From Harmothoe impar (taxonomy: Eukaryota > Annelida > Polychaeta > Phyllodocida > Polynoidae): a stretch of 64,000 nucleotides of DNA. The first letter of the stretch is position 1. The number at the start of each line of letters is the position of its first letter. Location of the stretch: assembly GCA_947462335.1 (NCBI GenBank), contig OX381704.1, forward strand, positions 47,248,942 to 47,312,941. The letters run 5' to 3'. Of the stretch, positions 1 through 11,260 are shown in pieces. Both the position numbers and the translations under genes were made by a program. The notes below the pieces were generated by a model that was not told where the DNA came from, made no database searches, and worked only from the letters and a program-made list of their open reading frames with translations.

Positions 1-826
1 TGCTGATGACATAGCACTGTATACCTCTGACAAAAATGTTGAGAGGATAGAGGAACGCCTACAACAAACCTTGGACAAGGTTGCAGAGTGGTGTAAGCTC
101 AAAACTCACCATCAATGCTAAGAAGAGCAAAAGTGTGTTGTACTTATCATGCAGCAGAAGCCCCTTCCTGGGACCTATAAAGGTCAATCTTGAGGGTGCG
201 GAGCTAGAATGTAAACCTGTTTACACTTACCTAGGTGTTCCCCTAGACTCGAAACTGACCTTCGAAAATGCCATCAACGAGCTCGAAAAAGGTGAACAAT
301 AGCCTGTTCAACCAAGCAGAGATCAGAAACCTTATAGAACGTGGCACAGCCCTAGTCATCTACAAGACGGGCATAACAATATTGTTTGACTATGCATTGT
401 TATTCTATGTGGCTGGTGGTGAAACGAGTCTGCTGAAGCTCCAGCGGTTGCAAAACCAGGGTCTTAGAACCTGTCTGGACACAGCATGGCATGTCTACAG
501 TGTGGATGAGCTGCACTCGATGAGCAACACCAGTCGACTGGCCAGAAGGTGGGATGAGCTCCTACTCACCCTGATGCGCAAGTATTACCTTGCGGAGGCA
601 TCTGTGGCAGCTGAACATGTGAATGAGACCATAGCTGAGGGATGATCAATGAGATCTAACTCTAAGTTGTTGATCTCGCAGAAGAGACTGATGACTGATA
701 ACTGAGGAATACCCTGTGGAACGTGCAGCCTGAAGACCTGAAGCTCAGTCTGTCAAAAGCCCAGTTCAAACGAAAGCTGAAGCTTATTGTTGACCTGAGG
801 AAAAAGTATGCAAAGGAAAGGTGAAG
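1..826 (+). pseudogene. 3' end of a decayed non-LTR retrotransposon (reverse transcriptase ORF2 relic)
   Basis: The window opens inside a reverse transcriptase: the first readable residues are ADD, the catalytic core of the YADD box, followed by a helix-rich stretch ending near VAEWC. The frame then shifts to one carrying NAKKSKSV and YLGVPLDSKL, hallmarks of the RT thumb region, and shifts again near 268-300 to a frame with the C-terminal LQRLQNQGLR motif. A fourth piece from about 700 to 826 carries the typical LINE end (LWN, then QFKRKLK). At least three frame breaks and stops show it is dead. The element is cut by the window edge. Clade was not assigned; the C-terminal pattern resembles the second LINE at 8.8-9.9 kb, suggesting related families. 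Confidence 0.85.
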
Positions 827-2119
827 GTGATACCAACAAATGCATCCTCACTTGTAATTGATCCTCTACATGTGTGTGTATTATCATGAACAAAGGAAAG
901 TCTAAAATGTACAATGAATATTAGTACTAGTTCTAGTTGTGACGTGCAGCTCAACTAGAAATCCAAATCTATTGTATACCTATGTCTTTACTGTCTTGCT
1001 TGTCTATCTATCATCATCTCATTACCTTCTGTTTCATCATAATATGTGTGTACCTGTGTGTGTCACTGATAATCTGATTTTGATCAAAAATGTTCAATGA
1101 AAATGAGTACAAGCTGATGTCATTATTATTGGTGCCATATACTACCTTTTTAGCATTTCCAATTAACAAATGTATACCACGTCTCGAATGGGTTATTTGT
1201 TAATAAACGAGAGTTGCAAGCTCTCATTGAAACAAAAGGAAATCTGTTATGAACTGGCAACCTGGCCTAGTTTGATCTATATAATGAACAAAGTAGTGTC
1301 ATATAATGAAGATCATACATTCATAGATGTCAATGTCATGCCGTTCATAAAGATTGGAACAGTTTGACAGATCCGCACATCCCTGTTGACAAAAAACATT
1401 CAAGTACCAGGCGTCAAATGTGTGTGACAAGTTTCGACCAACTTGAACTGGTGACTTTGGTACAGAATGCAGGCAACATGAACAATTAAACCCCTGTTGA
1501 CGATGGGCTTCATTGATTGGTGTAGATAGAATTATAATGACTCTTTGATTATTTACTCTGTGATGTACAATATTTTGGGTACCATTAGACAGCCAATCAA
1601 GGGACAATCTAAGGGACATTGCCGGTCATCCTGGGTTTGGACCAGCGGGGACCACACCGTGGCTCCGGCTTGAGTCAAACGTATGTGTAACATTGTCCAT
1701 TCATCTGTTGGCTCTTCAACTAAGCATGTCTGAGTAAATGCCATTATACTGTAATACTACCACATGTGACAAGTAGTCAATGCTACTTCCACATCAAACA
1801 GAATCTCCCCTTTGAGTCTGATACATGTTAGAGGCATGACAATGTAGGATAATAGCGAAATCTATGCTAGTTGACCTGACATTGGGCTGTCCATGAAGCC
1901 TAAAATCTGAACACTTCAAACATCTACAGGAAGTTCCGCTGAACCTACACTCGGAAATGAATAGAGTGATATATGATGTATGAAAAAGTCAAGCCAAGCA
2001 CATTGGAGCATCAGTGCTTGTGGTTGAAATATATATTTGAGACTGTATCCAATGAGCACAACATGCCAGTACCTAACTGCCATTGGTGTCACTACCTGAT
2101 GCCTCTCTGACCACTGAAC
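827..2119. other. No gene recognised; probable LINE 3' UTR then unassigned DNA
   Basis: The first couple of hundred bases are probably the 3' untranslated part of the adjoining LINE relic. The rest holds only short open frames without recognisable domains and no clear inverted or tandem structure. Confidence 0.5.
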
Positions 2120-2130
2120 ACCTACTTGGA

Positions 2131-2607
2131 TACAGTGGCCCAGGAGGGTCAAATCTTTTTGTAAATTTTGAAATGGTGCGCCACATGGTGTGCCACATGG
2201 TGCACCACACAGTGCACCACACAGTGCACCACACAGTTGATCACAGTGTGCCACACAGTGTGACACAACATGCAGAACCCTTAAAAGCATAGCAGAGGAC
2301 ACATGGAGTGACCTACAGTGCTAAAAGATACCTGTCACAAGCTGTTCTTCCTGAATTGACAGTTGACAGTAAGTGAGTGAAGTTGGCGTTTTCACTTTCA
2401 ACTTTGACATTTGCATTGTTTTTGGTTTGATGTAGTGTTGAAAGATAGCAGTCACAAGTTGCTTTACTTGAATTGGCAGTTGACGGGTGACAGTGAATGG
2501 TTGAAGTTAGAGTTTTCACTTTCAACTCAAGTTGATTTTTTTGCAAGTTGGAGTGAATTTGCAATTTCAAAATTTACAAAAAGAATTGACCCTCCTTGGC
2601 CACTGTA
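2131..2607. repeat. Inverted repeat (44-bp arms) enclosing a tandem duplication
   Basis: The block at 2131-2174 reappears as its reverse complement at 2563-2607 (about 40 of 44 positions agree). Between the arms a roughly 117-bp unit starting AAAGATA and ending TTTTCACTTTCAAC is present twice (from 2324 and from 2441), together with the short CACCACACAGTG array. The foldback layout suggests a non-autonomous transposon or a palindromic duplication. No coding capacity was recognised. Confidence 0.7.
2176..2266. repeat. 12-bp tandem repeat, unit CACCACACAGTG
   Basis: About seven imperfect copies of a 12-bp CA-rich unit. It translates as runs of His-Thr-Val-His, so open frames across it on either strand are products of the repeat and not genes. 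Confidence 0.8.
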
Positions 2608-2610
2608 CTT

Positions 2611-4976
2611 GGATCCTGGACTGGACATTGTTACACAGGCGTTTGACACCAGGTGGAGCCTCGATCGCCTTGCTCCCCCCCCTTCGGTGGGTTTGGATGA
2701 CTGTCTCATTGTCTGTCTAATATATGTCTCCTTCACGTTGACTTTTGTGCTTTCTTTGTAACTGTACAGTTTGAACGACATTTTGGTATAGATGCCAATG
2801 CAGATTTATTCCAAGTATATATAACCATGCATTAAAACAATAGAAAACGTGTTGTTCACGTCTCAATTGTCCATTAAAGCATGACAGACTATATACAAAA
2901 ATAAAGTGCAATTTGCAAGTTTGATTAAGGCGAGATAAATCATAATAGAAAATCTATGATAAGAGCAACCAAAGAAACCCTGAAAATACCCAAAAATATC
3001 TTTTGTCGAAATATTGCACCCTCTCACCGCCAGATTTCTCTGTATTTTTACCAAAAATTTGAAAATCATAAGTATCAAAATCAGAAATAAAATGTTCTCA
3101 TGGCTACTCCTTGAATATTCTCTGTGAACAAATGGAGTGTCGGATGTGACAAGAGGACGTCATTGACTTTAATATGATACCAAACATGGGATGCTTTGAC
3201 TAGAACGTGTAGGAAAATATTTACATCAATATTGAGTATTTTTTTTATCATTTAGCTCAGCAAATCTGATGCTGGCGGTGAGAGCCTTAACCTGAGGTCG
3301 GCCATGTTTTGCTAGGTACTGTCGGCCAGGTTACCTGAGAATATTGGGATATCTGCGTCTGACCTACTGTAGGAGGACGAATTGCTGCTCATCAGGTGAC
3401 GCATGCTCAGGGCATCACCTGTCCAAGAGCCAATGGCCTTACACCTGAGGCTAACACTCCAGATCCGGCTAGGTGCCCATTACCGACATCTGGTTCTTCC
3501 CTGGGATCCGGCACTGAAAAAGAGCAAACTCTTTTGAAACGCGATATTCAGTTGAGTTTTTTTTCATGAACATGTCAGGAACGGACAATCAGTCCACACA
3601 GATATTGGATATCGATAGGGTAGGGTGTTTACCTGTACCGCTGAGGGCCGCGAAAACGGCCGTTTCTCTACTCCGCTTTATTATATTCCCCCTTTTTTCC
3701 TTTTTTTAAATTTAACACAAACCAAATCATCTACATGATATTCATTTGACTTGCACAGAAGTTACTTCAGGATTCCCTTGGCTATATCATGGACTTGTAC
3801 ATATATATATATAGTTGTAGTAATGTTTTATGAATTATTCCACACAGGGTGGTAATTATTAATATGATATTTTGATTATTTTAGTCTCATTGTTTGGCCG
3901 GCGACGGAGTCCCCAGCCATGGTTATTGAGTTCACATTTCCGTAAGGTTTCAACAGGAACTGCGCGTCCATAGGTATAGCATTGGGCCGTTTGCTTTTTG
4001 CACCCTATATACACAGGCTCTATAGACTCCCACCCTTCACCACTGCAATCCGCTAAGGTGTGCTTCTCACTCCGTCCGCTGTCCGCTGCGTTAGGCCTGT
4101 AGTCCCCCACCCTTCAGCACTGCACTCCGCCAGAGTGATCCTAACACTGCGTCGTCTGCCGTTTCTGTACGCATTAGACCTTACCTGCAATCATTCTATA
4201 TGTTGTTCACACATCAGGAACCCAGAATGCACTGCTCATTCCGGTCTACTGAACTTTCAAGGTACAAAGCTCTAATATGTTGATCACCCCCCCCCCCCTC
4301 CACACACCAGCAGTACAGAGCGTGGCAGGGGAGTCCTACTCACAAGCTGTCGTACACACCTTAGCGGTCTGGTGAGCTGCATGTCTTAGAAGATATACTA
4401 AGGCCTATAAGGCGACATTGCAAGCTAACCCACTGCTAACAACACCCAGCCAAGTAATAACGAGCCCATAGCGGCCTCACACTGCCACAATTGTAGTCTC
4501 ACTGTGTGGAGGGAGGGTGGAGGTAATTAGCAGCTTTCCGAGACCCCTGTAGTAGTAACACATTGTTTTTTAAAGCGCATATCTTCCTGCCCCTCCAGTA
4601 ACAGTCAAACTAATTATGACTCCAGAGCAGCCTTACACCGTGCACCACAATTGCAGTATAATGCAAAGGTGCCGTGGTTATTATAGCTAGACCCGGCTAC
4701 AGGTGAGAGCTGGTAATTACCCCCGCCCCCTGTACACAGTACTGCTTCCTTTGGTCACAGAGGGTGAGGGGAGGGGAGGTTAAAAGTGATCCAACATGCT
4801 ACTGCTATACAGAGGGCGGGCAAGTCAGAGGATCACGCCAGACTGGTGTGCAGCAAGCTGGAGTAGGCACTTGGCAGGTGGAGGTAATCATCAGCTTTCT
4901 GATGTGTCTATGGTTTGGACATTTGGTAAGGTGCAATCATTTATACAGTCCGAGTGTCTCTTTTGTGAGAAATGGA
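2611..4976. other. Unassigned non-coding DNA
   Basis: No exon, RNA gene or complete mobile element was recognised. A short imperfect duplication occurs at about 4028-4135 (two blocks starting CCCACCCTTCA). A poly-C run sits near 4287. Short open frames here lack domain signatures. Confidence 0.5.
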
Positions 4977-5032
4977 TAAGGTCGGCATGATGCTTGAATG
5001 AATTCATGCCCTTTGCTGTCATGATGCATGAA
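4977..5032. repeat. Direct repeat, copy also at 6021-6074
   Basis: A block of about 55 bp (AAGGTCGGCATGATGC onward, through TGCTGTCATGATGCATG) recurs at 6021-6074 with one or two differences. It is likely a fragment of a dispersed repeat. Function unknown. Confidence 0.75.
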
Positions 5033-5186
5033 GTAATTCGCCAGTGCTTCCTATTAAAATATATTTTTCTTAACCTGGTATCATGCACCATGCTGACCCG
5101 TCTGAAGTGTATCAACACCATAGGGTTGACTCGCCAGTGCTTCATTCATGCATCCTGTTTACACTCGGGAGTGCATCAACCAATCT

Positions 5187-5190
5187 TATA

Positions 5191-5272
<82 letters not shown>

Positions 5273-5273
5273 T
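5187..5273. repeat. (AT)n microsatellite
   Basis: About 85 bp of almost pure alternating AT/TA with two interrupting G or C bases. Open frames across it read as Tyr-Ile repeats and are spurious. Confidence 0.97.
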
Positions 5274-5274
5274 G

Positions 5275-5879
5275 TGAGCAGGCAAGCAGAAAGGGGTATC
5301 CCCGCGGGATTAGTACCAATTTTAGCCACCAGGGGGCTCCACCATGGCCTTAATTGGAAGAAACAGGCTAATATTTGTTTTTTGGTACTTTTTTCTGGAG
5401 AATTTAGTAGTTTTATACAAAACATTCCATTTTTAGTGAAAAGCTTCCTTATTTGGAATGCAAAAAGAACGTTTTAGAGCCTAAATGAGTGTCTTTGTTG
5501 ATATGTGTTGCCATGGAAACATGATTTTCATTCCAAATACAGAAAATAAAGAAGCCCATCGATAGAATGATTCACAAGGATTACTATGGTCAAAACAGAA
5601 TAAAATTATCATTTCTAGATCCAAAGCTATGGCTTATAGGAGGAAAATGTATGATCATTTTCTAATTATTCTAATTATGCTAATTAGATAGAGATATCTT
5701 GGAAACTATGAGACTTAGAGCTAATTGGGGGGTTGGACAGGGCCATGCCCACCCATATTCATATAGCAATTTCTCAAAAACTAGAAATGATATCCTCTTG
5801 TGTAATATATCAATGGAAAGCTTATGATATCAATTTTAAAGTTGACATTTTCGTCGGATATCCCTTCCCCCTTGCCTGT

Positions 5880-5880
<1 letters not shown>
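5275..5880. repeat. Dispersed repeat with an inverted relative at 33650-34200
   Basis: Shares several blocks in reverse orientation with 33650-34200: the CCCCGCGG region, CCACCAGGGGGCTCCA, TTGCCATGGAAACATGA and the nearby TAATTATGCTAATTA. Part of the same family is seen at 35080-35180 (GTTGCCATGGAAACC). About 0.55-0.6 kb long, diverged, no coding capacity recognised. Confidence 0.7.
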
Positions 5881-5882
<2 letters not shown>

Positions 5883-5939
<57 letters not shown>

Positions 5940-5950
5940 ATGTATATGTA
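5883..5950. repeat. (AT)n(GT)n microsatellite
   Basis: Alternating AT followed by GT and GTAT units. Confidence 0.95.
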
Positions 5951-6179
5951 ATCATGCGTAACTGCTAACACCCAGCCAAACAGTAATGACTCCACACCAC
6001 CACCATTTTACTATTTAGTATAAGGTCGACATGATGCTTGAATGAACTCATGCCCTTTGCTGTCATGATGCATGGGTGCAAACATGGCAAATATTTCTGC
6101 TCTGTATAGGGTGTTATTATGCTAATTCCATTTGTTGTTACATGAATACCACCCTGCTGCATCATTATTTCTGTACACT

Positions 6180-6305
6180 AACCCTTTAAGGACAGCATGG
6201 CGCTTCAGGTGAACCGCAATGCATTTATGCATCATGACCTCTCCACACTAACCCTTTAAAGACAACACATTGCTTCATGTGAACAGTGGTGCAATCATGC
6301 ATCAT
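6180..6305. repeat. Two-copy tandem repeat, about 67-bp unit
   Basis: Two consecutive blocks each contain CACTAACCCTTTAA, then a GCTTCA(G/T)GTGAAC segment, then ATGCATCAT. No further copies were noticed. Confidence 0.7.
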
Positions 6306-7023
6306 TAGTGCATTAATTATAATTATAGACCAATATATGTGATCAAGGATCCTTGATGGGAGCCGGCCACCACCCCTATGGGGTGGATTTCCTCGATCAT
6401 ATACTTTTAAATCCTAGTTAAGAGTCTCTGTATTTCTCTGGCACCTTGCCTAGCGGCCTGAGAATTGGTGCAGTGGACGCACCAAAATCATGGTCAAGAT
6501 ATTGACCTTTGTGGTACAATGTATCACATTATTACATATGAACAATACTGTCCATGTAGGGACAGTTTAGAAAGGAGGATTGGACTTACACACAGAACCG
6601 GCTATGGGACCCCGCGAATTTAGCATAGCTGTTATTGGCTTTGGGACCTTGTCCCAAAAGCCATTTGCACCACTGACCAGAGTGTCAGCTTTTCGACAAG
6701 AAAAGACTAGCATAGGCCCCCTTGTTTATTGTTAGATATATCCCTAGCTGGCCCTTAAACCTTGCTTAGGACTGGTATCCCCATGTGTCCTTGTAGGCAT
6801 GTGCAAGACTAATTTATCCTAGATCTTGTTTTCAGTTACTACATGTAGAACCAATGTACCTTGTGGTAAGGCCTAGACATCTTGTGAACAGCCATATTTT
6901 GAGTTCTCTAATGTAGCTGTCAATGGCAAGGATAGGTACCAGCCTAATAACTATTGACTCCTATGTCAAGCCAAGCTGTCAATGTCAATGCCAATTCCCA
7001 TACTATGCACATACAGGACCTAT
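6306..7023. other. Unassigned non-coding DNA
   Basis: Nothing recognisable as a gene, RNA or complete repeat. Confidence 0.5.
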
Positions 7024-7634
7024 GGCTCAGTCTCATGAGTTTGTAACATTTCAAACGTCTTTGACCGGTGCCGTCTTTGACCGGTGCCGTCTTTGACCGG
7101 TGCCGTCTTTGACCGGGTATGTGATTAAAATGAAGAAAAAAAGTACTTATATAGTAAAGAAATTTAAGCTTCAACTTCTTCATGTAATAAACAGTCTATG
7201 GTTGTTTTACCCAATTAAAAAAAAAAATTTAATGCACATATTAAGGGTTCCTTTTGGGCTTTTTTTCTTCAGCAGGTCAAAGACGTCACCGGTCAAAGAC
7301 AACGCCGGTCAAAGACGTTTCAACTGTTACAAACTCATGAGACTGAGCCAGTAACATAAATATATGAAATATATCAATTTTAAATAATGCCTCGAAATGA
7401 TGTGTTACAACATATTATACAAAAAATTTCCCATTTCTTTACTATACACTACTTTTTTCTTCATTTTAATCACATACCCGGTCAAAGACGGCACCGGTCA
7501 AAGACGGCACCGGTCAAAGACGGCACCGGTCAAAGACGGCACCGGTCAAAGACGGCACCGGTCAAAGACGGCACCGGTCAAAGACGGCACCGGTCAAAGA
7601 CGTTTGAAATGTTACAAACTCATGAGACTGAGCC
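7024..7634. repeat. Foldback element with 16-bp minisatellites in both arms
   Basis: The left arm starts at 7024 with GGCTCAGTCTCATGAG, runs through four units of CGTCTTTGACCGGTGC (7056-7117) and a unique block to about 7167. The right arm (about 7419-7634) is its reverse complement: the unique block, then eight units of CCGGTCAAAGACGGCA (7479-7602), then the terminal block. The loop holds a third partial copy (7273-7349) in the right-arm orientation with three degenerate units. The arms differ in unit number, so the repeats changed after the arms formed. Related units occur at 34975-35030. Confidence 0.85.
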
Positions 7635-7796
7635 CTATACTAGAAGTTGAGTGGGTCCAGGGTGGCTCTTGAAATCACTCAAGCCCGCCCAAAGACAAAC
7701 TGTGAAGTCCAACATAATTACCCCTCCCCCACCCCACACACACATGCACCAACCCTGAAATAATATTTTACAGTCTTTAAAGTTAGGCCATCACAA

Positions 7797-8062
7797 GTCC
7801 TCCTTGTGCCCCCCCCTCCTCCTCCCTGTGCCTCCCTGTGCCCTCTCCTCCTCCTCCTGCATCTGCCCTCTCCTCCTCCTGCCTCTGGCCTCTCCTCCTC
7901 CTCCCTCCTTTCTCTGCCCTCTCCTCCCTCTCCTCCTTCCTATGCCCCCTCCTACTACCCCATCTACCCCTCCCCCCCCCCCCACTCTACCCCATTTTCC
8001 TCCTTCCTGTTACCTTCTCCTCCCTCTGCTTTCCCTCCTTCTGCCCCCTCCTCCTCCCTCTG
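7797..8062. repeat. Polypyrimidine (C/T) low-complexity tract
   Basis: About 265 bp of almost pure C and T on the + strand, mostly CCTCCT-type units with a run of C near 7972. Open frames (Pro/Ser/Leu-rich) are compositional. Long homopurine-homopyrimidine stretches can form triplex DNA; that is general knowledge, not shown here. Confidence 0.9.
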
Positions 8063-8066
8063 ACTG

Positions 8067-8450
8067 CCAAGATGGCTGCCGAAAACTCAAGATTGTCTGA
8101 TTTCCTTGTGTGATACATGGATAATAGGGTTTTCTGGGATGTAGACTCCATTTTCAGGCTCACGATTTCAATCCGGGAAATTTCCAAGATGGCCACCAAA
8201 AACTCAAGGTTGTCTGATTTCCATGTGTGATACATGGATAGTAGGGGTTTCTAGGATGTAGAATCCATTTTCAGGCTCAGATTTTCAATCCGGGAAATTT
8301 CCAAGATGGCTGCCAAGATGGCCACCAAAAACTCAAGATTGTCCGATTTCCTTGTATGACACATGTATAATAGGGTTTTCTGGGGTGTAGAATCCATTTG
8401 TAGGCTCCGATTTTTGATCCAGGTAATTTTCAAGATGGCTGCCAAGATGG
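8067..8450. repeat. Satellite-like tandem repeat, 117-bp unit, about three copies
   Basis: Units start at 8067, 8184 and 8301, each beginning CCAAGATGGC and containing AAAACTCAAG, TGATACATGG (variants) and AATCCGGGAAATTT. The third unit is 13 bp longer because CCAAGATGGC is doubled. A fourth start at 8431 is followed by unrelated sequence. AAGATGGC matches the core of the YY1 consensus (established knowledge); actual binding is untested. Confidence 0.9.
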
Positions 8451-8834
8451 TATTTGCATAGGCATCAATGGAGGTGCATTGGTACATTTGATTCCATTGG
8501 CACATATTGGATTCTATTGTTATGCCATACATGAATTGCATAAGAACCCCAGAAACACCAAAAATTATAAATCTATGCCCCCTCGTTTTCTCACCTGTAG
8601 TTCATAACAATCCTATAAAACCTAAAGCCACTACGGCTTTGCCGTAAGATCCTTGAATTTGTCCCCTTGTCAGATGAGTTGGTCACACCCAAAATAAATA
8701 CATAAATAAATATCTGCATACCCAACTCAGGACCCCTCGAGTCCTAAGGAAAGTTATGACCAAAATAGCCAAGTTTACCCATTTGGATGGGACTTAGTCA
8801 CGTGAACATTCTTTCGGAGGCTAGCCTGGATACA
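8451..8834. other. Unassigned DNA between satellite and LINE
   Basis: No gene or repeat structure recognised. Confidence 0.5.
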
Positions 8835-9935
8835 AGTAGTTTTTTTAATTTAAATATCAGGGATCTTTGTGTCCAAGGGTGTTTCTTTAAAAAGCCTTTT
8901 TAAGGAGGCTTTTGTTTTGGCTTGCTGCACTTTGGGCTTTATCTTGTTTCATAAGGTTATTCCTCTGTAAATAGGGCCTTTTTTATATTTCTGCTGCTTA
9001 CGCCTGTATGTTGGGAATCTAACCTTCAAATCTCCTCTTGTCCTAGGAGTGTCTACTGGAGTTAGGTTTAGTTTCTGTGCCCTCTTGTACATTAAGAGAG
9101 CTAGTTGTAGGTCTCGCCTATCAGCTAACCTTTCTATCTCACATATAGCATGGAGCTTGTCAGTGCTGAACATTCTGTCAAACTTTCTGGCGCATATCCG
9201 CAGCGCTCTATTCTGTAGAGTTTGCAACCTCTTGACACTAACCTTTTTGGCGCCCTCTACTAGGAAACTACAGTAGTCCATATGTGGGAGTATTGTTTGT
9301 TCATACACTATAATTGACACATCCTGCTGCATTTGCTTTCTTAATTTACCTTACTGGTGTGAGACTGCTGTACTAGTGGCTTTCATATGACTGTCTAGCT
9401 TCAAGGCACTGTCCAATCGTACCCCCAGGTATTTGTATTCTGCTGGTGTCACTAGGGGGATATTATGTATATTAATGTTCAGTTTACTGCCTGCCTCTGT
9501 TTTGGTACTGCTGCCATACCAGACCACCTGGGTCTTTTTTGCGTTGTTGGATAACCCGCTCTTACTGCACCATTTAACTAGGGCATCCAGGTCTTGCTGT
9601 GCTATCTTACAGGCCTGGTTTGGGTTTCTGTGGCTAACTGTCAGTACAATATCGTCGGCATATAAGAGCATTTGACTATGTTTTGATGTAGTGGTGACCC
9701 CATTTACATATGAAATAAATAGTAGGGGTCCTAAAATGGACCCCTGTGGCACCCCAAACAGGATTTCATGTTGGGGTGTTCTGTGGCCGTTAAGCAGCGT
9801 GAATTGTGTTCTATTCTGGAGATAGCTTGCTTTCCATTTTAGCATGATTCCAGAGATTCCTAGATGTGCCAGTCTGTTTATAAGTAGGCCATGGTGAATT
9901 GAATCAAATGCCTTAGAGAAATCAACATATACCAC
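8835..9935 (-). pseudogene. Non-LTR retrotransposon reverse transcriptase, C-terminal two thirds
   Basis: Read on the minus strand from 9935 this frame begins in RT motif A (VYVDFSKAFDSIHH), continues with GVPQGSILGPLLF (motif B region) and the catalytic YADDIVL box, then the YLGVRLDS thumb segment. After one in-frame TAA at 9351 the same frame continues with LQTLQNRALRIC and the C-terminal region. A second in-frame stop (TGA at 8949, where family members have the W of LWN) is followed, still in frame, by KASLKRLFKE to the end near 8836. The endonuclease and RT fingers expected upstream are missing: only about 28 bases separate this frame from the ORF1 part, so an internal deletion joined them. 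Dead element; no frameshift was seen in this part. Exact clade uncertain. Confidence 0.9.
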
Positions 9936-9963
9936 ACAGGTTACCTGTCATAGAGTTTGTCAA

Positions 9964-10665
9964 CTAGTTGTTGGGTATAGCCGGTAGATTTTTGTTTCTG
10001 TAGTAGGGGATGCCTGTGATAACCAGGTTCCTCGAGGGGTCGGTGTGGATGTAGTGGGTAAACTCGTTGCTCCTTTTCTCACCATTTTCAACTACCGTGG
10101 AGAACTTGCCCCTGGTCCCAAGTGGTGGGAATTCGACCATACTAGAATTATGCCCTCTCTGTTCTTTGGCTTGCTTTATGAGCTCCTTTAGGTGAATCTC
10201 CCTATTCTCCCTATCTATCTCCTGATCATTCCATCTCTTCTCAAACTGTTTCCTTATTCCTGTGACAGCGTCAGAGACAGCCTTGTCACATGCTATTTTA
10301 TAGTCAGCCATCTCCTTTCTCAAGCCTTGAGCAGTGCCCTCTGTCATTCATTCTAGGGTTGTCATCCAGGTGTTCAGCAAGTCCTCAACATTCTGGATCT
10401 TGCTGTCTATCTTGTCGGCCAGCTCAGTTACTGATGTGCTGTCAGCCACGTCAGCCATCTTGGTCATCAGCCCGTCTAGTTTTGCACTGACTGACAGGCC
10501 CTTCTTTTTAGATCTTGCCTTCTTTGAAGCACTAGCCTTGGGGCTGGGGCTGGGTACCTCATTTCCTCTCTCCTGTTCGGTGAGGGGGGTTCTTGGTGAG
10601 GGCCCCACTGATGCTTCATTGGCTGGGGGTGACTGGGGGTCAGGGTTATTTCTAGTGCCCGTCAT
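9964..10665 (-). pseudogene. LINE ORF1-like protein, interrupted by one stop
   Basis: Upstream of the RT on the same strand. The frame starts at 10665 with a Pro/Ser/Lys-rich N terminus (basic KKARSKKKG patch), runs into a heptad-like helical stretch, meets one in-frame TGA at 10348-10350, and continues in the same frame as a charged, probably coiled-coil segment ending in SRNLVITGIPYY. That last motif resembles the first strand of the RNA-recognition fold found in LINE ORF1 proteins. The frame then stops at 9964, at the deletion junction. Expected role in an intact element: RNA-binding chaperone of the retrotransposon particle. Assignment rests on position, coiled-coil character and the ITGIP motif. 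Confidence 0.7.
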
Positions 10666-11260
10666 ATTGCTGTCCTATTGTTATTTAATATCAATAGCTC
10701 CACAGATTGTGTGGGTAGACTGGTGGAAGTGTGTAGTGGGCTTTAGGGACCATAATATTTCACGTGTATACACCAATATATCACGCCGTGAGTGTATTCA
10801 CTGGATTGACAGAATACTGGATTACACACCAACCCCTGTTTGACAAGCAGTTACAGCAAAACTACTTGGGATATTTTAGCTCAAGATATCTCATTTTAAA
10901 GCCTGTAACATAAACTGGAGGCATGTTTTCCCGCACCTGGCCACAGCTCTTTATCAAACTTCAGCTTTATATCAATATTTATTAATACTGTTATTTGATT
11001 CATCATTAAGAAAGATGTATCATTGTTATCAAATTAATCAAGGTAAGTAAATGGTAACAATTGGCTTGTAGTAGGCCCTCACATAATATCCCTCCAAATA
11101 GACACCAGATGAAGCTTCTGGGAGCAATGAAATAGATCTAATGGGTCCACTAGAAAGAGTCAGTGGAAACAGGATTTAATGAATAGGCTATTCGAATCTA
11201 TGATCCGATTTTGCCAATAATAGATCGATATAATTGTGCGTAAGATATTATTACGTTAGC
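10666..11260. other. LINE 5' flank and unassigned DNA
   Basis: The first part is probably the 5' UTR of the minus-strand LINE. No other structure was recognised. Confidence 0.45.

Noticed and set aside
5083..5477. Tyr-Ile-rich open frames on both strands
   Set aside because: They are translations of an (AT)n microsatellite; the same occurs at 5883-5950 and 59309-59678.
7479..7602. CRISPR-like regular array
   Set aside because: There are no spacers: the 16-bp units abut directly. It is a minisatellite in an animal genome.
7387..7672. Repetitive Arg/Lys-rich open frames in three registers over the 16-bp array
   Set aside because: The unit length (16) makes the frames cycle, and the opposite arm gives similar frames; no start context or domain.
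7804..8113. Pro/Ser/Leu-rich proteins on the + strand
   Set aside because: Compositional artefact of the polypyrimidine tract.
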